From: Massilia sp. IC2-278
GTDB lineage: Bacteria; Pseudomonadota; Gammaproteobacteria; Burkholderiales; Burkholderiaceae_D
DNA: 64,000 nucleotides
Reading direction: 5' to 3'
Assembly (NCBI RefSeq): GCF_020708045.1
Contig: NZ_JAJFES010000002.1
Coordinates: 372,001 to 436,000 of the forward strand
Below, in pieces: positions 44,191 to 56,121 of this stretch; positions within the stretch are counted from its first letter, which is position 1, and every line of letters begins with the position of its first letter. The notes under the pieces are model-generated. The model ran no database searches and was not told the DNA's origin. It worked only from the letters and a program-made list of their open reading frames with translations. The position numbers and the translations under genes are program-made.

Positions 44191-44370
44191 CCGTACGGTG
44201 GGCACTCCGTGCCCACGCGGAACGTCGCACCGTGTTGGCCGAGTTTGAATGTAGCCGCCTGCTTTAAGATGCGGCATCAGAATGCGGGCCACGCGGCTCC
44301 AACAATGCCAACGTTATGCAGGCTTCCGCGTGGGCACGGAGTGCCTACGCCGGCCGCGCCCACCGTACCG
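44191..44370. repeat. REP-like paired palindromic element, family A
   Basis: A 30-base unit at 44191-44220 (begins CCGTACGGTGGGC, ends GCCCACGCGG) is matched in inverse orientation by one at 44326-44370 (begins CCGCGTGGGCACGG, ends CCGTACCG), with about 105 bases between. The first unit contains a near-perfect GTGGGCAC/GTGCCCAC hairpin. The same paired form is at 5362-5482. It lies between the helicase gene and the thioesterase gene. Confidence 0.72.
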
Positions 44371-44431
44371 TTTCCGCCGCAGGCCTGACGCGCGGTGTAC
44401 GATGACGAATTCTCATCCGTCATCACACAAC

Positions 44432-44857
44432 ATGAACAACCAGCTCACCCCCGACGTCTTCAACGAACGCGGCGCCAACACCCTGCCCGGCTACCTGGGC
44501 ATCGAAATCCTGGAAATCGCCGAAAACCGCGTATCGGCGCGCCTGCCGGTGCGCCAGCAACTGCTGGCGCCGAACGGCTACCTGCACGCCGGCAGCGTGG
44601 TCACCCTGGCCGACACCGCCGCCGGCTACGCCTGCATGGCCCACCTGCCCGAAGGCGCGCACAGCTTCACCACCATCGAACTGAAATCCAACCACCTCGG
44701 CACCGCGCGCGAAGGCGCGATCGCGGCCGTGGCCACGCCGGCCCACCTGGGCCGCACCACGCAGGTCTGGGACGTCACCGTCACCGACGAGGCGAACGGC
44801 AAGACCATCGCCCTGTTCCGCTGCACCCAGATGATCCTGTATCCGAAAGCCGCCTGA
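44432..44857 (+). CDS. PaaI family hotdog-fold thioesterase
   Basis: A 141-residue acyl-CoA thioesterase of the PaaI/4HBT type. YLGIEILEIAENRVSARLPVRQQLLAPNGYLHAGSVVTLADTAAGYAC has the family core with the active-site Asn/His/Gly-x-x-x-Asp arrangement (NGYLHAGSVVTLAD). The ATG at 44432 is preferred because the residues that follow align with PaaI proteins; another in-frame ATG at 44402 is possible, and neither has a clear ribosome site. Substrate unknown. Confidence 0.82.
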   Translation: MNNQLTPDVFNERGANTLPGYLGIEILEIAENRVSARLPVRQQLLAPNGYLHAGSVVTLADTAAGYACMAHLPEGAHSFTTIELKSNHLGTAREGAIAAVATPAHLGRTTQVWDVTVTDEANGKTIALFRCTQMILYPKAA

Positions 44858-44880
44858 AGCCTGCCGCGGCAGGCGCCTGG

Positions 44881-45516
44881 TCAGGGCGGCAAACAGGCCG
44901 CCGCCACCCCGGCCGCCGTGCCGCCCACGGCCGGCAGGTCCGACGGCGACTTGCCGTTGCCGACCAAAATCGCCGGCTGGCCTTTGTAACTGAGCTGCAA
45001 TTGCTCGCCCGCATAGCCGTCCAATGCCTTCGGGATGAACACGGCGAAGCGGTAATTCAGCTTGGCATAAAAGCCGCTGTGGAAAATCTGGGCGGGCGGC
45101 CCTTCCTGGATTTCGGCGGCAATCGCATCGAGGATGGGCAGCCGGTCGCCGGCATTGTTGAGGTCGGCCTGGCCCTGGTAGCGCAGGCTGTAGGGCGGCA
45201 AGCCGCCATACTCGCGCCCCTCGTACGCAACGCGGAATTGCTCGACGTTGTACTGGAAGCCGCGCCCCGCCCCTTCGGCGACGTCGACATTGCACAGCAA
45301 GAAAATCGCCCAGAACCCCTGCGAATCCACCGGCGCCAGGTAGCCCACCCGGTACAGCGCCGCCGACAAGGCGATCGGGTTGGTGAAGTGGATTTCGTGC
45401 GCATTGGCCACGTGCTGGTAATGCAGGACAGCATCGGCATTGCGCGCCTGTCCTGCGCACCCGGCCAGCGCACAGAGCGCGGCAATGCTGCTTATCCTGC
45501 GAAGTAAGTGACCCAT
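44881..45516 (-). CDS. Uncharacterised lipoprotein
   Basis: A 211-residue exported protein with a lipobox: LCALAGC near residues 14-20, after a basic start (MGHLLRRISSIAA). The mature part has FTNPIALSAALYRVGYLAPVDSQGFWAIFLLCNVDV and ends GTAAGVAAACLPP. I do not recognise a family. A pair of Cys (LLCNV, AACLP) may pair. Convergent with the thioesterase gene by 23 bases and isolated from the next gene by about 200 bases that hold no feature I can name. Confidence 0.72.
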   Translation of the reverse strand: MGHLLRRISSIAALCALAGCAGQARNADAVLHYQHVANAHEIHFTNPIALSAALYRVGYLAPVDSQGFWAIFLLCNVDVAEGAGRGFQYNVEQFRVAYEGREYGGLPPYSLRYQGQADLNNAGDRLPILDAIAAEIQEGPPAQIFHSGFYAKLNYRFAVFIPKALDGYAGEQLQLSYKGQPAILVGNGKSPSDLPAVGGTAAGVAAACLPP

Positions 45517-45723
45517 TGAAACTCCTTTGCGAGCCTGCGCGCCCGTCCAGGCGCTTGCGACCGCATCAAGCTTGGACGAATCGAGTGCTCCAGGCTTGAG
45601 CTAAGTCAGGCGTGCTGTGGCATTGGCGCATAGATCGTCCAAGGCGCCAGTTTACTCAGGGAGAAGAAGGGCGGCAAGGCGAGCACGGCCGCGGGCCGGC
45701 GTATTCCCTACCGGGATAGGTCG

Positions 45724-46233
45724 TCAGAGTGCTTTTTGCAGCAGGGTATGCAGCTGGGCAAAGTCGGGTTCGCCCACGTAGCGCTTGAGGATGGCGCCGT
45801 CCTTGCCGATCACAAAGGTGGTCGGCGTCAGCGTCACGTCGCCGAAGGATTTGGCGATGTCGCCGCCCGAATCGAGCGCCACGATGAACGGCAGCTTGCG
45901 CGTTTCCGTGAAGTTGACGACGTAGTTCGGCGGGTCGTACTGCATGGCCACGGCCACGAATTCCAGGCCCTGGCCCTTGAACTTGTTGTAGGTGTCGACC
46001 ATCGCCGGCATCTCGTGCACGCAGGTGGTGCACGAGGTGGCCCAGAAGTTCACCATCACCACCTTGCCGCGCAAGCCCTGCGTGCTGATCTTGTCGCCGG
46101 CAATGCTAATGAAGGTGACGTCGGGCGCCGTTTCCTTGCTGCTGAAGGTGGCGTAGCCGACGCCCGCCAATGCGAGCACGACCGCTGCGGCGGCAGCGGG
46201 CTTGATCCAGGAGCGGGAGGCGGCGGTGGTCAT
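45724..46233 (-). CDS. TlpA-like thioredoxin-fold protein
   Basis: A 169-residue membrane-anchored thioredoxin. It starts with a hydrophobic anchor (KPAAAAAVVLALAGVGYATF) and has WATSCTTCVHEMP, the CxxC redox site in TlpA/ResA form, followed by FVAVAMQYDPPNYVVNF and a cis-Pro stretch LTPTTFVIGKDG. It is likely periplasmic, reducing or oxidising partners such as cytochromes. The ATG at 46233 lies 4 bases after the dolP stop; an ATG at 46248 inside dolP is the alternative. Co-oriented with dolP. Confidence 0.85.
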   Translation of the reverse strand: MTTAASRSWIKPAAAAAVVLALAGVGYATFSSKETAPDVTFISIAGDKISTQGLRGKVVMVNFWATSCTTCVHEMPAMVDTYNKFKGQGLEFVAVAMQYDPPNYVVNFTETRKLPFIVALDSGGDIAKSFGDVTLTPTTFVIGKDGAILKRYVGEPDFAQLHTLLQKAL

Positions 46234-46237
46234 GGGC

Positions 46238-47477
<1,240 letters not shown>

Positions 47478-47542
47478 TTATAGTGCAGTGGAAAGGGGGG
47501 ACGGACAAACCGTTTTTAAAATTGCTTACATTTCATGCAGGC

Positions 47543-47899
47543 TTAAGCTTCGATGGCATTGCGCAGCCATGCGAGATTGTCGCCATCGATGGCGATCACG
47601 TCGAAGCGGCAGGGAGGCACACGGGGAAAGCGGAGCAGATACACCTGGGCGGCGCGCACCAGGCGGCGGATCTTGGCGGGGGTGATGCTGGCGGCGGCGC
47701 CGCCATGTTTGCTGTCGGCACGCTGGCGCACTTCGACGAAGACGATAGTGTCGCCGTCCTGCATGATCAAATCGATCTCGCCGCCCTTGCAGGTGAAATT
47801 GGCCTCGATAAAGGCGAGGCCCTGGCGTTTCAGATAGCGCAGCGCCGTTTGCTCCCAGTCGCGGCCCTGGGACTGCTTTGGGGAAAGGCGCGTCGGCAT
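47543..47899 (-). CDS. yraN: UPF0102 family protein YraN
   Basis: A 118-residue nuclease-fold protein. QGRDWEQTALRYLKRQGLAFIEANFTCKGGEIDLIMQDGDTIVFVEVRQR has the E-x-D...E-x-K/R motif of restriction-like nucleases (GEIDLI and FVEVRQR), shared by YraN. The usual Lys of EVK is Gln-Arg here. The ATG at 47899 is one base after the lpoA stop; an upstream in-frame start inside lpoA adds 29 unrelated residues. Biochemical role in the family is unclear. Confidence 0.9.
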   Translation of the reverse strand: MPTRLSPKQSQGRDWEQTALRYLKRQGLAFIEANFTCKGGEIDLIMQDGDTIVFVEVRQRADSKHGGAAASITPAKIRRLVRAAQVYLLRFPRVPPCRFDVIAIDGDNLAWLRNAIEA

Positions 47900-47900
47900 A

Positions 47901-49166
47901 TCATGGCCTGGTTGCCACCGCTTCGAAACCGAGGCCGTCGCGGTAGACGGCGGCTGCTTCCTGGCGCTTGACGGCATATGCGCCATTGTTCATGCGCACC
48001 GACAGGCGGCCGGTGACGCCGTCGAGCTCGAAACCGCTGCCCGGATGCTGGGCCACTTCGCGCGCCACGCGGAAGGCGTCGATGCCGAGCGCGTACAGGC
48101 GCTGCATGTCGAGGGTGTCGGCATCCACCGGACGCGGATACACCATCACTTGCGGATGTTCGGGCTGGATGGTCCAGGGCAAGTCGAGCATGCGCACGCC
48201 GTCGAGTTCCGGCCAGCCGGCGCCCGCAGTGCGGCCCGGATTCGCGGCCGACACGCCATAGGTCGGCAGCGAGGTGCCGATCGCGCTGCGCACCTGGCGC
48301 AATTGATTGGCGTCGAGTGCGGCGAAGACCAGGTCGGGGCGGTCGATTTCCAGGCGCTTGCGCAAATCGGCCAGGGCGTTCGCATCGACGTAGCCGTCGA
48401 GCACCGGCAAATCGACCGTGGCATTGTTGCGGCCCAGGCGCGCCCAGTGCGAGGTAAAGGCGCCGACCACGCGCTGCTGCCAGGCGGCGCTGCCGCCCAG
48501 CACCAGGACGCGGCCGCCCGGCTGTTCCTGGGCGGCCCAATCGGCCACCTGGCGTGCTTCTTCTTCCAGCGACAGGCCGATCACCAGCATCTGCGCCGGC
48601 AGCGGGCGGTCGATCTGCGGATGGTTCAGGGCCACGGTTGGTTTCGTGACGACATTGCTGGACGCCACGGCGGCAACGGCGGAGCGGGCCAGCGGGCCGA
48701 CCACGATGTCGTTCTGTTCGGCGGCGCGGGCATAGGCGCGCAGCGTGTCTTCGGCCGAGTCGCCGCTGGGGACGACCTGGACCTCGATGCCGGCGCCGTC
48801 GCGCTCGTGGCCGGCCATGAAGCCGGCGCGCACCGACTCGGCGGCCTTGCCCAGCGCATTCGATTCGAGCGGCAGCAGCAGGGCCACGCGCGCCCGTGCG
48901 CCGGGCGCGGCGGCCTGGGCGCCATCTTCGCGCGGGTACAGCTCGATCGGTATCGTGCGGGTTTCCGAGCGCGGCGCAGGGGCGGGTTCGGCAGGGGGCG
49001 CAGGGCGTGGCGCACTTGTGTTTGGCTCTGCGGGCGCGCACAATCCGCCCGGTACGCCGCATCCCAGATCGGGTGGCAGGGGCGTGCTGGCGCAGCCGGC
49101 CACCATGGCGGCGGCAGCGGCTGCAGTGGCAATCACGCGCAGGCCTTTCAGATAATTCACGAGCAT
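47901..49166 (-). CDS. lpoA: LpoA-like penicillin-binding protein activator (short form)
   Basis: A 421-residue lipoprotein that should activate PBP1A from the outer membrane. It has a lipobox (AMVAGC), a Pro-rich linker and a periplasmic-binding-protein-like domain (VALLLPLESNALGKAAESVRAGFMAG, DIVVGPLARSAVAAVAS, GRVLVLGGSAAWQQRVVGAF). E. coli LpoA is 678 residues and has an N-terminal TPR domain; that part is missing here. The ATG at 49166 follows GGAG at 5 bases. Divergent from rsmI with only 12 bases between the starts. Confidence 0.87.
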   Translation of the reverse strand: MLVNYLKGLRVIATAAAAAAMVAGCASTPLPPDLGCGVPGGLCAPAEPNTSAPRPAPPAEPAPAPRSETRTIPIELYPREDGAQAAAPGARARVALLLPLESNALGKAAESVRAGFMAGHERDGAGIEVQVVPSGDSAEDTLRAYARAAEQNDIVVGPLARSAVAAVASSNVVTKPTVALNHPQIDRPLPAQMLVIGLSLEEEARQVADWAAQEQPGGRVLVLGGSAAWQQRVVGAFTSHWARLGRNNATVDLPVLDGYVDANALADLRKRLEIDRPDLVFAALDANQLRQVRSAIGTSLPTYGVSAANPGRTAGAGWPELDGVRMLDLPWTIQPEHPQVMVYPRPVDADTLDMQRLYALGIDAFRVAREVAQHPGSGFELDGVTGRLSVRMNNGAYAVKRQEAAAVYRDGLGFEAVATRP

Positions 49167-49178
49167 CGTATCTCCAAC

Positions 49179-50084
49179 ATGACCGACAACCAGTCCATCG
49201 ACATTGCCAAACTGCCAGTAATGGCCGAGGCAGCTCAGCAGTCCTATCCTACCGCAACGCTGTACGTCGTGGCCACCCCGATCGGTAATGCAACCGACAT
49301 CACCCTGCGCGCATTGCACCTGCTGGCGCTGGCAGACGTGGTCGCCTGTGAGGATACGCGCAAAACCGGCGCACTGCTCACCCGTTACGGCTTGAACAAG
49401 CAGATGGTCGCCGCGCACCAGCACAACGAGCGCGAAGCGGCCGATAAATTGATCGCAAGATTGCAGGCCGGCGAGCGTGTGGCGCTAGTCTCGGATGCCG
49501 GCACGCCGGCCGTCTCCGACCCGGGCGCGCGCATCGTCGACGCCGTGCGCGAGGCCGGGCTGCGCGTGCTGCCGTTGCCGGGTGCGTCGGCGTCGGTTAC
49601 GGCACTGTCGGCCAGCGGGCTGGTGAATGACCGTTTCAACTTCGTCGGCTTCCTGCCGGCCAAGGCCAAGCAGCGCGAAGCGGCCCTGCAGGAACTGGTG
49701 CGCGAGCCGGCCACGCTGGTGATCTACGAGGCGCCGCACCGCATCGTCGATTGCGTGGAAGGTTTATTGGCCGTGTTCGAGCCGACCCGCCAGGTGGTGT
49801 TTGCGCGCGAGCTGACCAAGCTGTTCGAGGAAGTGCACCGCTGCCCCTTGAGCGAGGCGCTGGCCTGGGTGAAGGCCGACCAGCACCGCGAGCGCGGCGA
49901 ATTCGTGGTGCTGGTCGAAGGCGCGACGCTGGAAACCGATGCGGCCGACGCCGAAGCCGAGCGTATCCTGCAGATCCTGCTGACCGAATGCTCGGTGAAG
50001 CAGGCGGCGAACCTGGCCGCGCAGATTACCGGGCGCAAGAAGAATGCGCTATATGAGCGCGCCTTGCAGATCAAGGGCGAATAG
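49179..50084 (+). CDS. rsmI: 16S rRNA 2'-O-ribose methyltransferase RsmI
   Basis: Methylates C1402 of 16S rRNA. The 301-residue product is a tetrapyrrole-methylase-fold enzyme: LYVVATPIGNATDITLRALHLLALADVVACEDTRKTGALL, LVSDAGTPAVSDPG, PLPGASASVTALSASGL and APHRIVDCVEGL are all family signatures. The ATG at 49179 has no strong ribosome site, and a second ATG at 49221 is possible; the 12-base gap to lpoA means the promoter must lie inside one of the two genes. E. coli has the same divergent pair. Confidence 0.93.
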   Translation: MTDNQSIDIAKLPVMAEAAQQSYPTATLYVVATPIGNATDITLRALHLLALADVVACEDTRKTGALLTRYGLNKQMVAAHQHNEREAADKLIARLQAGERVALVSDAGTPAVSDPGARIVDAVREAGLRVLPLPGASASVTALSASGLVNDRFNFVGFLPAKAKQREAALQELVREPATLVIYEAPHRIVDCVEGLLAVFEPTRQVVFARELTKLFEEVHRCPLSEALAWVKADQHRERGEFVVLVEGATLETDAADAEAERILQILLTECSVKQAANLAAQITGRKKNALYERALQIKGE

Positions 50085-50167
50085 GCGTTCGCTTGCCGTG
50101 AGGCTGTGCGCACGCTTGCCGAACGCATGCGCCGCCCACGCGTTCAACGACTATCTGCGCAGCGGCA

Positions 50168-50797
50168 TCACCACTTGCAACCGCTGTCCTTCTTGTCCGC
50201 CAGAAGGAAGAGCGGCGCCAGCAAGCCGCCCGGCAAGCCATCCTTGCAATTGCGCCGTTTCGCCGCGCCGATCATGCGTGCCGCCTTGGTTTCGGATTCC
50301 AGCGGTTTCTCGGGGAACTGGCCGACGGCGGTGCCCTCCTTTGCCGGATCGCGCATGTTGGCCAGGGAACGGGCGCTGCGCTTGGCGGCGTCGAGGTCGA
50401 AACGCGGCGTCTCCGTTGGCGCCGCCGGCGTCTGCGGCTGTTCGACAACGAAGGGATCGGGTTCCGCAGCCTTGCCGGTGTCGGGCGGGACGGCGATGAC
50501 GGGCCGTGGCGCAGCCGGTTTCTTCACGCGTGCGGGCCGCTCGGCCCTGGGCACTGGTGCAGGCGGTAGGGGTGGCGCCAGGGTCTCGACGCGCGGCGGT
50601 GGCGGGGGCGGCTGGATCCGTACTGCGATCGAACGTGGCGGCTCGGGCAAGTCGTCGGGACGGCCTGCGCTGCGCCACATCGTCAACAGCGCCGTGTGTA
50701 CCAGGATCGACAAGACAACCCCGAAGCCCACGCGCTGCATGCGGCGGCTGTCCTCGGCGGACATTGCTTCGAATCCTGTCAGTGCCACATTCACCAT
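50168..50797 (-). CDS. Proline-rich single-helix membrane protein, TonB-like architecture
   Basis: A 209-residue protein of unknown function. It has a short cytoplasmic start, one membrane helix (GFGVVLSILVHTALLTMW), then a Pro-rich stretch (RIQPPPPPPRVETLAPPLPPAPVP) and a small C-terminal region with two Cys (NCKDG, SGCKW). The layout recalls TonB-like or energy-transducing linkers, but there is no TonB C-terminal domain. The ATG at 50797 follows AGGAG at 5 bases; an upstream frame adds 12 residues. Convergent with rsmI. Confidence 0.7.
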   Translation of the reverse strand: MVNVALTGFEAMSAEDSRRMQRVGFGVVLSILVHTALLTMWRSAGRPDDLPEPPRSIAVRIQPPPPPPRVETLAPPLPPAPVPRAERPARVKKPAAPRPVIAVPPDTGKAAEPDPFVVEQPQTPAAPTETPRFDLDAAKRSARSLANMRDPAKEGTAVGQFPEKPLESETKAARMIGAAKRRNCKDGLPGGLLAPLFLLADKKDSGCKW

Positions 50798-50851
50798 CCC
50801 TGCTCCTGTTGCGCGAAAAACCGGAAAGATCATCTATTTTCCCACATCAAC

Positions 50852-50880
50852 TTGACCGAAAGCCTGGGGACCGGTATTAT
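50852..50880 (+). promoter_or_regulatory. Sigma-70 promoter of tRNA-Pro
   Basis: TTGACC at 50852-50857 and TATTAT at 50875-50880 are separated by exactly 17 bases, a close match to the consensus. The start would be around 50887, just before the mature tRNA at 50890. This is the clearest housekeeping promoter in the window. Confidence 0.8.
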
Positions 50881-50889
50881 TGATGTCTT

Positions 50890-50966
<77 letters not shown>

Positions 50967-50980
50967 GTATTAAGAAAGAA

Positions 50981-51008
50981 GCCGACAGCGAAAGTTGTCG
51001 GCTTTTTT
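50981..51008 (+). terminator. Rho-independent terminator of tRNA-Pro
   Basis: GCCGACA (50981-50987) pairs with TGTCGGC (50996-51002) across an 8-base loop, followed by six T at 51003-51008. It lies 14 bases after the tRNA. On the minus strand it may also stop readthrough from the mvaB operon, because the stem is followed by a T-rich stretch there as well. Confidence 0.9.
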
Positions 51009-51040
51009 CGTTTACGTGCCTGTTTTTTGGCGATGTTATT

Positions 51041-51073
51041 CGTAAGGTAGACGGCCATGCCGTCCACCTTACG
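51041..51073. terminator. Long hairpin at the end of the mvaB operon
   Basis: A 14-base imperfect inverted repeat: CGTAAGGTAGACGG at 51041-51054 pairs with CCGTCCACCTTACG at 51060-51073 with one mismatch and a 5-base loop. It lies 17 bases after the mvaB stop (minus strand). There is no T-tract, so it may protect the 3' end of the mRNA or act with the tRNA terminator. Confidence 0.6.
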
Positions 51074-51090
51074 ATGACGTTTCGATCAGT

Positions 51091-52002
51091 TCAACCCGCC
51101 CGCTTCGCCAGCAAGGCATTCCCGACACGGCTCGCGCCCTTGCGCCCCAGCTGCTGCGAAATGAATTGCCCCGCATCGACCACCTGGTCGAGGTCGATCC
51201 CGGTCTCGATGCCCAGGCCATTGAGCATATAGACCACATCTTCGGTCGCCACGTTCCCGGTCGCGCCTTTCGCATACGGGCAGCCGCCGAGGCCCGATAC
51301 CGAGGAATGGAAAATCTGCACGCCCACTTCCAGGCTGGCGTAAATGTTGGCCAGCGCCTGGCCATAGGTGTCGTGGAAGTGCCCGCTCAGCTGCTGCAAC
51401 GGGAATTCGCGGCTTGCCGCCAGCATCACTTCCTGGGTCTTGCGCGGCGTCGAGACGCCGATGGTGTCGGCAATGTCGATCTCATCGCAGCCGAGGTCGC
51501 GCATGCGGCGCACCACGTCGGCCACGGCATCGAGTGGCACCTCGCCCTGGTAAGGGCAACCAAACGCGGTGCTGATGCTGCCGCGCAGGCGGATGCCGTT
51601 CGCCTTGGCGGCTTTCGCCACCGGTTCGAAGCGCGCGATCGATTCGGCGATCGAGCAATTGATGTTCTTTTGCGAGAAGGCTTCCGAGGCCGAGCCGAAG
51701 ATCACGACTTCATCGGCTTTCGCCGCCAGCGCCGCTTCGAAGCCCTGCATGTTCGGCGTCAGCGCCGAATAGATCGTGCCCGGCAGGCGCGTGATGCGCG
51801 CCATCACCTCGGTGCTGGTCGCCATCTGCGGCACCCACTTCGGCGACACGAAGGAAGCCGCCTCCACGTTGGCGAAACCGGCGCGCGACAGGCGGTCGAC
51901 CAGCTCGATCTTGACCTCGGCGCTGATGGTTTCCTTCTCGTTCTGCAGGCCGTCGCGTGGACCGACTTCGACGATCTTGACCTTCTTTGGTAGCGTATTC
52001 AT
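51091..52002 (-). CDS. mvaB: Hydroxymethylglutaryl-CoA lyase
   Basis: Last step of leucine degradation: cleaves HMG-CoA to acetyl-CoA and acetoacetate. The 303-residue product has VGPRDGLQNEKETI near the start (metal and catalytic Arg/Asp), HFHDTYGQALANIYASL with the metal-binding His pair and the family signature SVSGLGGCPYAKGATGN with the catalytic Cys. Also called liuE. It lies one base after the ghrA-like gene and is the last gene of the operon. Confidence 0.95.
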   Translation of the reverse strand: MNTLPKKVKIVEVGPRDGLQNEKETISAEVKIELVDRLSRAGFANVEAASFVSPKWVPQMATSTEVMARITRLPGTIYSALTPNMQGFEAALAAKADEVVIFGSASEAFSQKNINCSIAESIARFEPVAKAAKANGIRLRGSISTAFGCPYQGEVPLDAVADVVRRMRDLGCDEIDIADTIGVSTPRKTQEVMLAASREFPLQQLSGHFHDTYGQALANIYASLEVGVQIFHSSVSGLGGCPYAKGATGNVATEDVVYMLNGLGIETGIDLDQVVDAGQFISQQLGRKGASRVGNALLAKRAG

Positions 52003-52003
52003 G

Positions 52004-52945
52004 TCAGTATCCCAGTTGGCGGTCGACGATGTCCGCGACCGGTTGATCCGCCTCGAAGGCGGAAATTTTATCGATGATCTGGCGCACGGCGTCCTCGCGC
52101 ACGGTGAGCGCGGAGATGTGCGGCGTGATCGTGATGCGCGGCTCTTCCCAGAACGGGTGCGGGGCCGGCAGCGGTTCGTTGCGGAACACGTCGAGCGTGG
52201 CGCCGGCGATGTGGCCGGAGCGAATCAGCGTCAGCAGGTCCGGCTCGGCCACCTGGGCGCCGCGTGCGACGTTGATCAGATAGGCGCCCTTGGGCAGCGT
52301 GGCCAGGCGCCGGCGGTCCAGCAAATTATTCGTCTCCGCCGTGAGCGGCAGCAGCGACACCAGCACCCGCGTGCCGCTTAAAAATTCATCGAGCGACGCC
52401 ATGCCGGCGAAGCATTCCACGCCCGGCAAGTCCTTGGCCGTGCGGCTCCAGCCGCGCACCGGAAAGCCGAAGCCGCGCATGGTCTCCACTACGCGCAGGC
52501 CCAGCTTGCCGAGGCCCATGACGCCGATCGTGAAGTCCTTTTTCTCGTGCGCCGGCAGCGGCGCCCACAATCCGTGGCGCGCCTGCTCCTCGTACTCGTC
52601 GAAGCGGCGGAAGTAGCGCAGCGTCGCATATGCCACGTATTCCGCCATCTGCACCGCCATACCGGCGTCGCCCAGACGCACCAGCGGTACGTCGGGCAGC
52701 GCCTCGCCGAACTTCAGCACCGCATCGGCGCCGGCGCCCATCAGGAAGATGGCTTTGACTTGTGCAAGCTGCGGCAGCAGGCCAGCGGCCGGGTTCCACA
52801 GCACCGCATAGTCGCAGGCGGGCAGCGTTTCGCCTTCACGCCAACTGAGGGTCTCGACGCCGGGCAGCAGGCGTGCGAAATCCTCGGCCCAGGGCCCGGT
52901 CTGGCCATCACCCCGGTACAGCAGGATGCGTACAGCGGACGTCAT
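52004..52945 (-). CDS. ghrA: Glyoxylate/hydroxypyruvate reductase A-like dehydrogenase
   Basis: A 313-residue D-2-hydroxyacid dehydrogenase of the GhrA group. VMGLGKLGLRVVETMRGFGFPVRGWSR is the NAD(P) Rossmann motif, VARGAQVAEPDLLTLIRSGHIAGATLDVFRNEPLP the catalytic Arg/Glu part, and PHISALT the catalytic His. The ATG at 52945 is one base after the MCC alpha stop. It is not a known leucine step and may be a co-transcribed passenger or remove a 2-oxoacid by-product. Confidence 0.88.
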   Translation of the reverse strand: MTSAVRILLYRGDGQTGPWAEDFARLLPGVETLSWREGETLPACDYAVLWNPAAGLLPQLAQVKAIFLMGAGADAVLKFGEALPDVPLVRLGDAGMAVQMAEYVAYATLRYFRRFDEYEEQARHGLWAPLPAHEKKDFTIGVMGLGKLGLRVVETMRGFGFPVRGWSRTAKDLPGVECFAGMASLDEFLSGTRVLVSLLPLTAETNNLLDRRRLATLPKGAYLINVARGAQVAEPDLLTLIRSGHIAGATLDVFRNEPLPAPHPFWEEPRITITPHISALTVREDAVRQIIDKISAFEADQPVADIVDRQLGY

Positions 52946-52946
52946 A

Positions 52947-54989
<2,043 letters not shown>

Positions 54990-55049
54990 GCGTTTGTCTC
55001 GCTTTATATATTCTTGATGTTGATCGGGGTTAGCGCAGGCCGAAGCGGC

Positions 55050-56087
55050 TTAGCAGCCGCAGGCTTCCTTCGGCGCCGACTCCAGCGTGGCCGAGCGCGT
55101 TTTCAGGCCCAGCTTGGCCAGCAGCGCGCGGTCGTCTTCGGCTTCCGGGTTGCCGGTGGTGAGCAGCTTGTCGCCGTAGAAGATGGAGTTGGCGCCGGCC
55201 ATGAAGCACATCGCCTGCACCGCTTCGCCGAGCTGGCGGCGGCCAGCGGAGAGGCGCACGCGCGCTTCCGGCATGATGATGCGGGCGACCGCGATGGTGC
55301 GCACGAATTCCAGCGGGTCGAGCGGGTCGAGGCCGTGCAGCGGAGTGCCTTCGACCTGCACCAGGTGGTTCACCGGCACCGATTCCGGATACGGGTTCAG
55401 GTTGGCCAGCTGGGCCAGCAGGCCGGCACGCTGTTCGCGCGTTTCGCCCATGCCGACGATGCCGCCGCAGCAGACCTTCAGGCCGGCGTTGCGCACGCGG
55501 CCCAGCGTATCCAGGCGGTCCTGGTATTCGCGGGTCGAGATGACGTTGTTGTAGAAGTCCGGGGCGGTGTCGATGTTGTGGTTATAGAAGTCGAGGCCGG
55601 CCTTTTTCAGCTGTTCGGCCTGGCCTTCTTCCAGCATGCCGAGGGTGGCGCAGGTTTCCATGCCCAGCGCTTTTACCTCGCGCACCATCTCTTCCACTTT
55701 GTCCATGTCGCGCTCTTTCGGGCTGCGCCAGGCGGCGCCCATGCAGAAGCGGGTGGCGCCGTTGGCTTTCGCCTGGCGGGCGGCGTCGAGCACGGTGTCG
55801 ATGTCGAGGATCTTCTTGGCTTCGACGCCGGTGTCGTAGCGCGCGGCCTGCGGGCAGTAGCCGCAGTCTTCCTCGCAGCCGCCGGTCTTGATCGACAGGA
55901 GCGTGGCCAGTTCGACGTCGCCGTCGGGGAAGTGGGCGCGGTGCGCCTGCTGGGCGCGGAACATCAGGTCGTTGAACGGCAGTTCGAACAGGGCCAGGAC
56001 GTCGGCCAGCGGCCAGGTGGCGTCGGGACGCTCCTTGATGGCGGCGGTTGGGCGATGCAGGGCGACGGTGTTGGTTGGTGCGTTCAT
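55050..56087 (-). CDS. bioB: Biotin synthase
   Basis: Radical SAM enzyme that inserts sulfur into dethiobiotin. The 345-residue product has [12 protein letters not shown] with the CxxxCxxC set at residues 71, 75 and 78, and the later conserved Cys and Arg residues of the [2Fe-2S] site (including CMGAAWR and [10 protein letters not shown]). The ATG at 56087 gives the normal N-terminus. It lies 34 bases after bioD and 60 bases before the biotin-dependent MCC alpha gene. Confidence 0.97.
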   Translation of the reverse strand: MNAPTNTVALHRPTAAIKERPDATWPLADVLALFELPFNDLMFRAQQAHRAHFPDGDVELATLLSIKTGGCEEDCGYCPQAARYDTGVEAKKILDIDTVLDAARQAKANGATRFCMGAAWRSPKERDMDKVEEMVREVKALGMETCATLGMLEEGQAEQLKKAGLDFYNHNIDTAPDFYNNVISTREYQDRLDTLGRVRNAGLKVCCGGIVGMGETREQRAGLLAQLANLNPYPESVPVNHLVQVEGTPLHGLDPLDPLEFVRTIAVARIIMPEARVRLSAGRRQLGEAVQAMCFMAGANSIFYGDKLLTTGNPEAEDDRALLAKLGLKTRSATLESAPKEACGC

Positions 56088-56121
56088 GGTGTTTCCTTAA
56101 TGTGGTGCTTTGTTTCGATAT

